DNA from: Actinomadura cremea
GTDB taxonomy: Bacteria > Actinomycetota > Actinomycetes > Streptosporangiales > Streptosporangiaceae
Assembly (NCBI RefSeq): GCF_014648495.1
Contig: NZ_BMRF01000001.1
Location: 1-64,000, forward strand
Length of the DNA: 64,000 nucleotides
Reading direction: 5' to 3'
The notes under the pieces were generated by a model that was not told the DNA's origin, searched no databases, and saw nothing but the letters and a program-made list of their open reading frames with translations. This document shows, piece by piece, positions 26,083-34,843 of the stretch; position 1 is the stretch's first letter, and the number at the start of each line of letters is the position of its first letter. A program made the translations under genes and the position numbers.

Positions 26083-26975
26083 CCGTCCTCGCCGCGGCTG
26101 CCGGCTGCCTGGGCGCGATCGGCCTCGTGCTCGTCGTCCGCGAACTGCGTCCGGCGCCCCCACGGTTGGACGCCGCCTTGGCCCGGATCCAGCCCACACC
26201 CCTGCAGTCCGTCATGCCATCGGTCGAAGCGGACGGCGGTAGTGAGCGTCTGGGCCGGTGGCTGGCCGAGCATCTGACGCGTCCGGCCGGGATGCTCGCC
26301 GTGCCGCGAGCCGATCTGGCTCTGCTGGGACGTACCGTCGAGCGGTTCATGCTCGAAAAGCTGGCACTCTTCCTCACCGGCCTGGCCACCCCCACGCTGT
26401 TCGCCGCGCTCGTCACGATCATCGGGGGTTCGCCGTCTTGGATGTTTCCCGTGCTGGTCGGGCTGGCGCTGGCGGTGGTGCTGGCGATGGTCCCGGACTA
26501 CAACGTCCGCTCCACCACCCGACAGCTGCGCCGCGACTTCCGCTACGCCTTCACCTCCTACCTCCAGCTCGTCGTCCTGGAACGCGAAGCCGGCGCCGCC
26601 CTCAACGCCGCGCTGGAGGAACCGGCGAAGATCACCGACGGGTGGCCGTTCCAGCGCGTCCACCAAGCCCTGTCCCGTGCCCGGCACGCCCAGCAGCAGC
26701 CCTGGCGCGCGCTGGCCGACCTGGGCGAGGAGATCAACGTGCCCGACCTGGTCGACCTCGCCCATACCGCGCAGATCGCCGGGGGCGAGGGCGCCAAGAT
26801 GCACGACGTCCTGGTCGCCAAGATCGGCTCGATGCGGCACGAAGCCTCGGCCAACGCACGCTCGGACGCCAACGCCCGCACCACCGCGATGTGGGTGCCG
26901 ACCTCGCTACTCATGCTCGGCTTCGTGATCCTGATCGGCTTCCCGTTCTTCTCCAAACTCCTGGCAGCCGGCTGA
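26079..26975 (+). CDS. TadC-like inner-membrane platform protein (type II secretion F domain)
   Basis: 298 residues from the GTG at 26079. Membrane helices occur at the N-terminus (VLAAAAGCLGAIGLVLVVREL), at about 92-140 as a pair, and at the C-terminus (SLLMLGFVILIGFPFFSKLL). The F-domain core contains FRYAFTSYLQLVVLEREAGA and INVPDLVDLAHTAQIAGGEG. This is the second platform subunit of the Tad machine, paired with the preceding gene. A 27-base gap precedes the pilin gene. Confidence 0.85.
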   Translation: MTVLAAAAGCLGAIGLVLVVRELRPAPPRLDAALARIQPTPLQSVMPSVEADGGSERLGRWLAEHLTRPAGMLAVPRADLALLGRTVERFMLEKLALFLTGLATPTLFAALVTIIGGSPSWMFPVLVGLALAVVLAMVPDYNVRSTTRQLRRDFRYAFTSYLQLVVLEREAGAALNAALEEPAKITDGWPFQRVHQALSRARHAQQQPWRALADLGEEINVPDLVDLAHTAQIAGGEGAKMHDVLVAKIGSMRHEASANARSDANARTTAMWVPTSLLMLGFVILIGFPFFSKLLAAG

Positions 26976-27002
26976 ACCACCCAGCACACATTCGGGGGAA
27001 CC

Positions 27003-27227
27003 ATGCACAAGCTCACCACCGCGGCCACACGCCTCGCGGTCGCCGCACTCAACCATCGCGCCCGCCTGCTCGCCACCATGCGCGAACACCCTGACCGTGG
27101 CTCGAGCACGGTCGAGACGATCATCATCGTCGCCGGGTTCGCCGGGCTCGCCTTCACCATCTACCTCGCCGCCTCGGAGAAGGTCGAAGGCTGGATCGAC
27201 AAGATCCCCGGAGCCACCGGCCCATGA
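27003..27227 (+). CDS. Flp-type major pilin precursor
   Basis: 74 residues from the ATG at 27003, preceded by GGGGGAACC. A positively charged leader of about 36 residues ends at RGSSTVETIIIVAGF. The Gly-Ser / Glu+5-like arrangement and the hydrophobic helix (TIIIVAGFAGLAFTIYLAAS) are typical of actinobacterial Flp/Tad pilins. The mature part is very short. No prepilin peptidase gene is in the window, so processing must rely on one elsewhere. The stop overlaps the next ATG. Confidence 0.78.
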   Translation: MHKLTTAATRLAVAALNHRARLLATMREHPDRGSSTVETIIIVAGFAGLAFTIYLAASEKVEGWIDKIPGATGP

Positions 27228-27616
27228 CGACGCACAGGCTCTGGTGGCGACTGGACACAGGATCGGCGACCGTCGCCATCGCGATCGTGTTCCCAGCCGT
27301 CGGCCTGCTGTTCCTCGCCCTGGCCCAAGCGGTACTGGTGTCGGTCGCACGCGGCATCGCCCTCGCCGCCGCCGAAGAAGGACTCCGCGTCGCCCGCGCC
27401 TACGAGCACACACCGGCCCAGGGGCGCTCCGCGGCCGAGGCGTTCGCCGACGCCGAGCCCGTCCTACGAGCCCCCAGCGTCACGGTGACGGACGGGGCGA
27501 CCGTCACCGTCCGCGTGAACGGCCGAGCGCCTTCGCTGTTGCCCGGCGTCCACATCGACATCAGCCGCACCGCCCGCGGTCCCCGTGAACGCTTCACCGT
27601 CCCGGGACAACCATGA
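27224..27616 (+). CDS. TadE-like minor pilin/pseudopilin
   Basis: 130 residues, overlapping the pilin gene by four bases. The N-terminal GSATVAIAIVFPAVGLLFLA is a TadE-type membrane helix; the remainder is a small exported domain with VTVRVNGRAPSLLPGVHIDI. The Ala/Glu-rich helix after the membrane segment resembles other pseudopilins. It is predicted to be a minor component that primes or caps the pilus. The next gene overlaps its stop. Confidence 0.72.
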   Translation: MTTHRLWWRLDTGSATVAIAIVFPAVGLLFLALAQAVLVSVARGIALAAAEEGLRVARAYEHTPAQGRSAAEAFADAEPVLRAPSVTVTDGATVTVRVNGRAPSLLPGVHIDISRTARGPRERFTVPGQP

Positions 27617-28065
27617 CCGGCCTCCTCAGCGCGCGCGTCGAACGGCTGCGCCGGTCACCGGATGCGGGCAACGCGGTCGTCGAGGTCGCCATCCTCGCCC
27701 CGCTTTTCATCCTTTTCCTGGCCGGGCTGCTGATCGCCATGCGCATCCAGCACGGCAGCGCTACCGTCGCCCAGGCCTCCGCCGACGCCGCCCGCCAAGC
27801 GTCCATCGCCCGCACCCCCGTTCAGGCCCAAGCTGCCGCGACCGCCAGCGCGCTGGCCACCCTGCGCAACCGCGATCTGCACTGCACGCCGCAGGTGCGG
27901 CTCGACCTGGTCGGCTTCGCCCGTCCGGTGGGCGAGTCCGGAACTGTGTCCGCGCACGTCACCTGCCGGGTCCGGCTCGCCGACATCGCGCTACCGGGAA
28001 TGCCCATGTCGCGCACCGTCACCAAGACCCACCGCTCTCCCATCGACCCGTATCGAGGCCGGTGA
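27613..28065 (+). CDS. TadE/TadF-like pseudopilin
   Basis: 150 residues, overlapping the previous gene by four bases. The TadE signature GNAVVEVAILAPLFILFLAG is near residue 20, with the conserved Glu. After the helix comes IQHGSATVAQASADAARQAS and a beta-rich C-terminal domain with two cysteines (LHCTPQVRLDL and HVTCRVRLADIALPG), which could form a disulfide outside the cell. It is likely a minor pilin of the Tad fibre. Confidence 0.78.
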   Translation: MTGLLSARVERLRRSPDAGNAVVEVAILAPLFILFLAGLLIAMRIQHGSATVAQASADAARQASIARTPVQAQAAATASALATLRNRDLHCTPQVRLDLVGFARPVGESGTVSAHVTCRVRLADIALPGMPMSRTVTKTHRSPIDPYRGR

Positions 28066-28069
28066 ACCC

Positions 28070-28525
28070 ATGACGACGACCCGACGCCGACGATCGAGTC
28101 GAGGCACGCGGCGCCCAGACGAGGGCAGCGTCAGCATCTTCGCCGTCATCATCACCCTGGTCGTGGTGGTGTTTTTCGGCGCCGTCGTCGACTTCGAACG
28201 CAAACTCCAAGCCCGCCAGGACGCCACCACCGCCGCGCAGGAAGCCGCCCGCGCCGGCGCCGGACGCGTCGACCTCGACTGCGCCTACTCCAGCGGACGC
28301 TTCGTCGTGGACCGCGAGGCTGCGGTCCACGCCGCCCGCCGCTACCTGAAGACCGGCGGCTACGCCGGCACCGTCACCGCCGTCGGCGAACACGCCATCC
28401 GCGTCCAGGTCACCGTCAACAAACCCGCGATGTTCCTGCCGGTCATCGGCATCACCACCCTGCGCGCCGAAGCCACCGCGACCGCGAACCTCACCACCGG
28501 AGTGGAAGGACCCCAGCAACGATGA
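28070..28525 (+). CDS. TadG-like pilus assembly protein
   Basis: 151 residues. A basic N-terminus is followed by GSVSIFAVIITLVVVVFFGA, the membrane helix of TadG/pilus Flp-E/G-like proteins. The helix QARQDATTAAQEAARAGAGR comes next, then an extracellular beta domain (HAIRVQVTVNKPAMFLPVIG). It differs from the two TadE-like proteins in keeping the DxE-poor TadG-type start. The last codon overlaps the start of the LysM-BTAD gene. Confidence 0.72.
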   Translation: MTTTRRRRSSRGTRRPDEGSVSIFAVIITLVVVVFFGAVVDFERKLQARQDATTAAQEAARAGAGRVDLDCAYSSGRFVVDREAAVHAARRYLKTGGYAGTVTAVGEHAIRVQVTVNKPAMFLPVIGITTLRAEATATANLTTGVEGPQQR

Positions 28526-31257
28526 ACCAAACCCGTACAGGCGAGATCATCCGGGGAATCGCGGCGCTACTGCTGTTCGGCGTCCTGCTGCTCGGGTTCC
28601 CGATCGGCCTGTACACGGTCGCCGGATCACCGATCCCAGCCGAGCCACCGTCCTGGGACCAGGTCACCACAGCGGTGATGCTCCCCGACACCGACCACCG
28701 CCTGTTCCTGGGCGCCGTCCGGCTGCTGGGCTGGTCCGCCTGGCTGCTGTTCACCATCATCACCGGCATCGAAACGGTCGGCTACCTAGCCGGACGGACC
28801 ACGCCATCATTTCCACGTCCCGCCCGCCCCATGCAGCTACTGGCTCGCGACATGATCGCCGCGGCGGCCCTTCTGTTCAGCACTGGTGCAACGCTCACCA
28901 GCCCGGCGGCCGCCGCCGTCCAGACCGTTAGCACCGACGCTCGCCCGACCGTCCCCGGACAAGGCATTGCCGGGCAAAGCCCGACCGCAGACGACCTTGA
29001 AGATCGGGAACCGCTCCTCGGCGATGCGGCTCAGCCCCGGCGTCCCATTCCCGCTCCTGCGGACCGGCGAATCCACATCGTCGAGCAAGGAGACACCCTC
29101 TGGGACATCTCTCAGCGCGCTTACGGATCCGGTTCTGCCTACCCCGAGATTTTCGAAGCCAGCCGACCCATCGACCAACCCGACGGCGTACCGTCCCTCA
29201 CCGGTCCCGACCGCCTGCACCCCGGCCAACACCTTCGTCTGCCCCAACTCAGACAGCGCGACTCCGCGCTCGAGAAGGAACCCAGGAAGGCGTCTTCGGA
29301 GAGAAGCGATGCCCAGCATCCGCGCCGCGATAAGAGCGGCCAGGCGCCCGCGGAAACCGGGACGGGCAAGGACCCGGCGGCCGCGGAGCACTCGCACTCG
29401 CCGTCGCAGGTACCGAGCCCGGTCGTCGCTCCGCCACCACCGCCTGCGACCAGCGCACCCCCGTCCCCCGCCCAGTCGGCGGCTCTGCCCGCCAACCAGG
29501 ACGACACCTCGTTCGCCATCACGCTGCGCTCGGGGTCCTACATTGGGATCGGCCTCGCCGCCGCACTCAGCATCGCCCTGGCCGCAACCCGCCTGCACCG
29601 ACGCCGACGCCACCAGCCGGGCCACCTCGACTCACCGGCGCCGACCCCGCCCCCGGTCGCCGAGGCCCGCAAAGCACACCTGGACACCTGCACCGAACGC
29701 CAGGTCCCGATTCCCACCGATGCAAAACTCATCGAGCGCGACCGTGTTGCCCCGGCTCCCGATCACATCACCATGGGCGTCCGGGCAGGGTCGCTCGTCA
29801 CCGTGCCACTGCCGGGGCTCAGCATCGGCCTGACCGGTCCAGGCGCGCCTGCCACAGCCCGGGCACTCGCCACCGAACTGCTCGCCAAGGCTTCCCGGGA
29901 CCGGGTCGAACTGCTCATCCCCCAGCCCGACACCGAGGTCATCTTTCCCCACGGCGACGTGGCAGAGCGCGCCCGCTCATTGCCCGGACTGACGATCACT
30001 CCGTCCGTCAACGCCGCCATCGCGCACCTGGAAGCCGAGATTCTGCGCCGGGCCCGTCTTCTGGAAACCACCGAGGAACCCGACCTGGACGCCTTGCGCG
30101 CCGCCGATCCCGCCGAGCCCCTTCCCACCCTCCTGCTGACCGCCTCCGTGCCCGAGCACGACGCCTCGACCCTGCAGGCCATCGTCCAGCTCGGACACCG
30201 CTACGGCATCGGGGCCTTCATTCTCGGCCCGTGGCCGGCCGGGACCAGCCTGCACATCACCGGTGACGCCACCGTCACCGACGCCCAAGGCCCGCTCGCC
30301 GACACCCTGGCCGGCGCACACCTGTTCCACCTGACCGCCGAAGACGCCTTGGGCATGCTCCACACCCTTCACACCGCCACCGGCGCGGACGCGACCTCTG
30401 AGCAGGCCGATTCCAAGACGCCGCCTTCCGATGCCCCCGAACTCGGCCAAGACATCAAAGTCGCCCCGATTCCAGCGCCACGCGCCGCCGCCGAAGAACA
30501 ACAACCCCCCGTTCGCCTGCAACTGCTCGGACCGGTCAGGCTTCTCACCGCCGACGGACCGATCAACACCGGCCTACGCCGTAGCGCCCGCGAACTGCTC
30601 GCCTACCTCGCCCTGCACCCAGACGGAATCACCCGCGACCAGTGCATCGACGCACTGTCACCCGACCACGACCCCAACGCCGAAGCCGCAGCCGCCATGC
30701 TCTTCCAGTCGGCCATGGGCAACATTCGCAAAGTCCTACGCACCGCCACCGGCCTGCGCACACCCATGTTCGTCATCCGGGCCGCCGACCGCTACCACCT
30801 CGACCCCAACCTCATCGACGTCGACCTATGGCACCTGGCCAACACCCTCACCCAAGCCAGGCAAGCAACCAACGACGCCAACCGGGTCGCGGCACTCCAG
30901 CCGGTCATCACCCTCTACACCGGCGAGTTCGCAAGCGACCTCACCCACCCATGGGCCGAAAACCACCGCGAACACCTACACCGCACCGCACTCGACGCCA
31001 TCGCCCGCCTCGCCCAACTCCTCCAAGACGACCACCCCGACCAAGCCCTGGCAGCACTCGAACACGCCATCGCCCAAGACCCCTACGCCGAACCGCTCTA
31101 CCGGACGATCATGCAACTCCAAGCACGCCTCGGACACCCCGACGCCGTCAAGCGCACCTACCGGCTGCTCACCGAACACCTCACGACCCTCGACGTCGAA
31201 CCCGACGACCAGACCCACCGGCTCTTCGCAGAACTCCAGCGTCCCAGCACCCGATGA
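28522..31257 (+). CDS. Membrane LysM protein with C-terminal BTAD (SARP-like) domain
   Basis: 911 residues overlapping the TadG-like stop. Two membrane helices lie near the N-terminus (about 10-34 and 70-90) and a third near 110-125. A LysM domain covers about 183-240 (IHIVEQGDTLWDISQRAYG). A Pro/Ser-rich stretch and another helix (SGSYIGIGLAAALSIALAAT) follow. A cytosolic region of about 300 residues comes next. A bacterial transcriptional activator domain occupies about 664-908, with VRLQLLGPVRLLTADGP and helical repeats ending DVEPDDQTHRLF. The combination could couple cell-wall sensing to pilus regulation. It ends the Tad operon. Confidence 0.82.
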   Translation: MNQTRTGEIIRGIAALLLFGVLLLGFPIGLYTVAGSPIPAEPPSWDQVTTAVMLPDTDHRLFLGAVRLLGWSAWLLFTIITGIETVGYLAGRTTPSFPRPARPMQLLARDMIAAAALLFSTGATLTSPAAAAVQTVSTDARPTVPGQGIAGQSPTADDLEDREPLLGDAAQPRRPIPAPADRRIHIVEQGDTLWDISQRAYGSGSAYPEIFEASRPIDQPDGVPSLTGPDRLHPGQHLRLPQLRQRDSALEKEPRKASSERSDAQHPRRDKSGQAPAETGTGKDPAAAEHSHSPSQVPSPVVAPPPPPATSAPPSPAQSAALPANQDDTSFAITLRSGSYIGIGLAAALSIALAATRLHRRRRHQPGHLDSPAPTPPPVAEARKAHLDTCTERQVPIPTDAKLIERDRVAPAPDHITMGVRAGSLVTVPLPGLSIGLTGPGAPATARALATELLAKASRDRVELLIPQPDTEVIFPHGDVAERARSLPGLTITPSVNAAIAHLEAEILRRARLLETTEEPDLDALRAADPAEPLPTLLLTASVPEHDASTLQAIVQLGHRYGIGAFILGPWPAGTSLHITGDATVTDAQGPLADTLAGAHLFHLTAEDALGMLHTLHTATGADATSEQADSKTPPSDAPELGQDIKVAPIPAPRAAAEEQQPPVRLQLLGPVRLLTADGPINTGLRRSARELLAYLALHPDGITRDQCIDALSPDHDPNAEAAAAMLFQSAMGNIRKVLRTATGLRTPMFVIRAADRYHLDPNLIDVDLWHLANTLTQARQATNDANRVAALQPVITLYTGEFASDLTHPWAENHREHLHRTALDAIARLAQLLQDDHPDQALAALEHAIAQDPYAEPLYRTIMQLQARLGHPDAVKRTYRLLTEHLTTLDVEPDDQTHRLFAELQRPSTR

Positions 31258-31547
31258 CCCAAAGGCTCTAGGCGTAGTTTCCTCTGCAGGAGAACGCTGA
31301 TCACGCGGTCGGCCGTACGGGTCTGTCCGATCCCCGTAGGGTCCCGACCTCGATGGTCGCGGCGCTAGCCAGGCTGGAGGGCGAGGTCGAGCGAAGCTGT
31401 GATCTGCCGTAGTTCTCGGAGGATGAGCGCCGCCACGGATAGTTCTCCAGGGCGGTACGAACCACCTCGCCGCGGACCCGCCGGCCCCTGGCGGTCAGGA
31501 TCAGTACGCGGGTGCGGAGCTTGACCGGGTCCACTGCGCGCTCCGAT
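31258..31547 (-). pseudogene. Possible remnant of a MarR-type regulator
   Basis: On the minus strand the frame at 31301-31534 reads MDPVKLRTRVLILTARGRRV then RGEVVRTALENYPWRR. 'D-P-x-x-x-R-T-R-V-L-x-L-T-A-R-G' is the typical wing and following helix of MarR proteins. Nothing recognisable precedes it, and the end is degenerate, so only a fragment survives. The assignment is weak. Confidence 0.28.
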
Positions 31548-31721
31548 TCAGGCGGGGTACCGGGTGGCCTCGTCGACCTTCACGCTGTCCGAGTCCGCTA
31601 TCACCTGGGGCTTGGGCGAAACTTCCTGTCCGGTCACCAGGTCCTGCAAGGGAGTGCGCGGTGGAAGGGCCCGCCACCGGTCCGTCCCGCTCTGGCTGCT
31701 GCGCCGCTGTTCCTCACTCAT
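31548..31721 (-). CDS. Possible small hypothetical protein
   Basis: The minus-strand frame from an ATG at 31721 reads MSEEQRRSSQSGTDRWRALP and continues to KVDEATRYPA, 57 residues. It is hydrophilic and probably disordered. Short polar proteins of this style are common in actinobacteria, but no family was recognised and the start signal is poor. From 31722 to 32236 nothing else is supported, apart from the presumed promoter of the nuclease gene. Confidence 0.3.
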   Translation of the reverse strand: MSEEQRRSSQSGTDRWRALPPRTPLQDLVTGQEVSPKPQVIADSDSVKVDEATRYPA

Positions 31722-32236
31722 GGGGCCATTATGCGTTTCCGACGGTCTCGGACACAGCCGCCCATTGGGAAGTCGAACTTCCCTGCAGGCAAGTGGCTTG
31801 AAGACCAGCTCCACATTCCTCGCCCTGGAACCAGGAAACGTCCATCCCGTGCAGGCGACGGCACCGCGCCGAGGGTGCGCAACTTCCCTAGAAGCCGCAC
31901 CCACAAAGTGCGGGCCCTTTCTACGTCGGTGACTCAGCAGCCGCACCCCCGGTTCGGCGAGCCGGAGACGGTCTACCCAAAATCTTAAATAAACGTTACT
32001 GTCTGCTTGCGCTGGTTTCGGCGATCAGAGGAGAGCGATGCCCTTGGAGGGCTGCGCGACCGCGAGCTGCTTCGCTCCGACCGGTCTGGATAGGGCCGCA
32101 TGCCGGCACCGACTGAAGCCCGTGAGGACCGCCCCGGAACGCAAGGTCCGGCTCATACGGCCCCACCGCGGTTACCGCGGTGCCGGTGGGCGCCACGTGC
32201 GTAAACCCTCGATGACAGGCCCCGAGAAGGGAACCC

Positions 32237-33538
32237 ATGAAACGCGCCAAACCATGGCTGGTGGCGATCGCCTCGCTTGCTATCACCACCACCGCGTTTA
32301 CCGGCACCGCCTCAGCAGCGCCATCCGGTCCCGCCAAGCCCGCACAGGGCAAGCTCCTGACGACCCTGTCACCCGAGACACTGCCCGCGGCCGCCCCGGC
32401 GCCCGCCCTCGGCCAAACGCCGATCGACCGTGAAAAGCACTGCGCTCCCACCGTGCCCGGCTCCAAGGAGCGCGCCACCGGAGCGGTCAAGGAATGCGTG
32501 CAGGTCGCACCGGCGACCGCCGACGCGCGCAACTCCTCAACCCGGTCGGCGCCTGCCGCAGCCGTCACCTGCGGCGCACCCCCGGACTACTGGAGCTGGT
32601 CACGCCACGGATACTGCTTCAACGACTTCCGGTTCACCTACACCCTCTACGACGCCGACGGGACCGTCACCGGCACCGGAGAAGTCAGCCTCACCAGCAA
32701 GGCCGAGCTCAACGCGACCAGCCGATGGTGGAACCAAGAGTTCACCGCCACGGTCACCAAACTGACCGGGAACGTCTCCAGCATCGTCTTCGACCTCGAG
32801 GCGTCCTGCGACAACGGCTGCGGCATGATCAACAAGAGTCCGTGGCCCGCCAAGGTCCTGAACCTGGGGCAGAGCGTGACCGGCCACGTCACCTTCGACA
32901 CCATCGTGTCCAGCGGACAGTCGACCATGGTGACGCCGACATTCCACTATCGGATGTTCCAAATCGGAGACACACCCGGCGACTTCGACTTCAGCTTCCC
33001 CTTCCCCCAGAAAGTCCGCTGCGACGCCGAGGTGGTCTCCACTCCCGGCTGCGTGATCTCTGCTTCCCCCGCGACCCTGCATCTTCCGATCTCGCAGTAT
33101 GGGGCCGCCGCCGTCACCTACTGGTACGCCCAGACCCAGCTGATCGACCACTGGGGCGCTTCGGACAGCCCGCTCATGCGGATGGCCAGCAAGGCCGGGG
33201 CCGAAGCCAACCGTGCACGGACCTGCGGCAGCCATAGCAGCGACCCCTTCGTCCCCTTGCCGCAGTACATCCCGCAGGACTCCTGCGATGAGTACCCCTT
33301 CGCCGCCACCTACCAAGGCGGCAGCGACGGCGGCCAATGCGCGGAGATCATGCCGAACCTCGAGGACGGCCAATGGGTGTTCTACGTGCCCAATGGGGTG
33401 CCGACGGGCAACGAGCCCTGCGTCCGAGGCCACGTCTCACTGCCCGTGAACCAGGCGGCCGGCGGAAAGTACGGCAACTTCGTCCAGAACGAACGCGTCC
33501 TTGACACCGAGAAGTTCAAGGTGAGCGTCACCCAATAG
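32237..33538 (+). CDS. Secreted NucA/NucB-type deoxyribonuclease
   Basis: 433 residues with a clear signal peptide (MKRAKPWLVAIASLAITTTA, cleaved near AASA at about 30). GAGAAGGGAACCC precedes the ATG. The middle third is a beta-rich region with several Cys pairs (CDNGCGMINKSPWP). The C-terminal domain carries SCDEYPFAATYQGGSDGGQC near residue 350, the D-E-Y-P-F-A catalytic signature of NucA/NucB nucleases, followed by an Asn-rich end (NYGN-like GKYGNFVQNERVL). Such enzymes degrade extracellular DNA. The family match is confident; the N-terminal region's role is unknown. A strong terminator follows. Confidence 0.8.
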   Translation: MKRAKPWLVAIASLAITTTAFTGTASAAPSGPAKPAQGKLLTTLSPETLPAAAPAPALGQTPIDREKHCAPTVPGSKERATGAVKECVQVAPATADARNSSTRSAPAAAVTCGAPPDYWSWSRHGYCFNDFRFTYTLYDADGTVTGTGEVSLTSKAELNATSRWWNQEFTATVTKLTGNVSSIVFDLEASCDNGCGMINKSPWPAKVLNLGQSVTGHVTFDTIVSSGQSTMVTPTFHYRMFQIGDTPGDFDFSFPFPQKVRCDAEVVSTPGCVISASPATLHLPISQYGAAAVTYWYAQTQLIDHWGASDSPLMRMASKAGAEANRARTCGSHSSDPFVPLPQYIPQDSCDEYPFAATYQGGSDGGQCAEIMPNLEDGQWVFYVPNGVPTGNEPCVRGHVSLPVNQAAGGKYGNFVQNERVLDTEKFKVSVTQ

Positions 33539-33550
33539 CACCATCTGGCA

Positions 33551-33588
33551 CGCCGCGCCCCGGGGCTGATCAGTCTCGGGGCGCGGCG
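33551..33588 (+). terminator. Perfect 12-bp stem-loop after the nuclease gene
   Basis: CGCCGCGCCCCG (33551-33562) pairs exactly with 33577-33588 around a 14-base loop, starting 12 bases after the nuclease stop. Confidence 0.75.
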
Positions 33589-33791
33589 CGTGAATGCCTG
33601 GCCGAGAGAAGAAACCCGACTTGGTCGCCACCCTCGTTCAGGCGCTCGTCCCGGCTCGGCACTGGCCCCGCCTTCACCTGCACCGCCCGGCCAATGCGCC
33701 AAACCCGGGGCGGCTCTCGACAGGCCGAGGGTTGGTGAGGGTGCGAGTCGGCCTTGAACGGGCGACGCTCCCCGCACCCCGTCCGCACCGG

Positions 33792-34500
33792 TCAGACCAG
33801 CACGTTTTCCGAATCGTCCAGCCACAGCACCTGGGCGCCCGCCGATATCGTCATTCCGCACCGGCTCCGCGCAGGCCGCCCCCCATGCCACCCACCGGCC
33901 GTAAACATCGGCGACCTCCTCCAACAGCCGACGTGGCCCAGCCTGCTGCACCCGGTGCTCACCCGTCCCAGTCTGGACGCACCATGCCGACGACACCCCG
34001 TCCACGTCGCCGAGCGACATCTCGAACCGGCCGCTGGCGGTGCGGGGCGCCGCCATCACGTCCGGGAGCAGCCCCGCGATCATGCGTCCGGATCATCACA
34101 CACCACCCGCCTCGGATCCAGCCTCGTCACCGACTCGTCCGCGCACGTCCACACCTCGCAGCGGTCCCCGAAGCCCGTGCGCTGGCTCCGCAGCATCATG
34201 TAGTCCGCGCCAGCCGCCCCACCGCCCCGCGAGTCTGCGCCACCCACGCATATGGCACCGCCGTGACCCCGCACGTCACGTGCACCGCATCCCACGGCTC
34301 CCGGCCGTCGACCCCCGCGGCACCGTCACCGTCGCGGACGTCAACGTCGAAGCCGTGCAGGTGCGACCGCTCGCTGGCCTGCGCCACGAGCACCAGATCG
34401 ACCTCCACGGTCGTGACCCGTGCGCCAAGGGCTGCCAGCAACGCCGCCGTCCACCCCGTGCCGGTGCCGATCCGAGCACGGTGGCAAGACTGGCGTCTCG
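33792..34500 (-). pseudogene. Decayed protein-L-isoaspartate-type methyltransferase
   Basis: On the minus strand an SAM-binding core is readable as IGTGTGWTAALLAALGARVT then REPWDAVHVTCGVTAVPYAW. After a frame change the C-terminal part reads APRTASGRFEMSLGDVDGVS then RRLLEEVADVYGRWVAWG. After another frame change it ends with QVLWLDDSENVLV and a stop at 33792. The N-terminal 80 or so residues expected before the SAM motif are missing. The order of motifs matches PCMT-like methyltransferases. At least two frameshifts and the truncation make it a pseudogene. The stretch 33589-33791 has no other feature. Confidence 0.65.
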
Positions 34501-34534
34501 CTTCAAGGGAGCGGGGCGCCGGTGCATCACGCAC

Positions 34535-34843
34535 CTAGGCTGCCCCGGCGCCGTGCCTGGTGGCGATTTCGTTGATTCGTTCGGCGGTCTTGAAGTCGAG
34601 TTCTGTCACGACGTCTCCGGCGGTATGCGTGGTCATCGCGAACCGTAGCCGGTCCCATCGAATGTCGATGTCGGGCCGGTGTTCCAGCTCGATCGCAGCG
34701 GTGGCGATCTCTGCGACGATGCGCATCGCAAGGTCGTACTCGACCGCAAAGGTCCGGGTGATTTCGGCGGTATCGCCCGCCCAGCCGGTGGCGGCGAGGC
34801 GTTCGGCGACCTGCTCGGCGGTGAGGGGCGTCCTCAGCGTCAC
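34535..34843 (-). CDS. Pterin-4a-carbinolamine dehydratase
   Basis: The GTG at 34843 has GGAGG four bases upstream; 102 residues. The segment IELEHRPDIDIRWDRLRFAM followed by TTHTAGDVVTELDF is the hallmark of this enzyme, which dehydrates 4a-hydroxytetrahydrobiopterin after aromatic amino acid hydroxylation. The usual EHHP motif is EHRP here, so the second His is Arg. Length is normal. It overlaps the stop of the regulator gene by four bases, so the two are translated together. No aromatic hydroxylase is nearby. In many actinobacteria such proteins have lost any obvious pterin context. Confidence 0.85.
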   Translation of the reverse strand: MTLRTPLTAEQVAERLAATGWAGDTAEITRTFAVEYDLAMRIVAEIATAAIELEHRPDIDIRWDRLRFAMTTHTAGDVVTELDFKTAERINEIATRHGAGAA

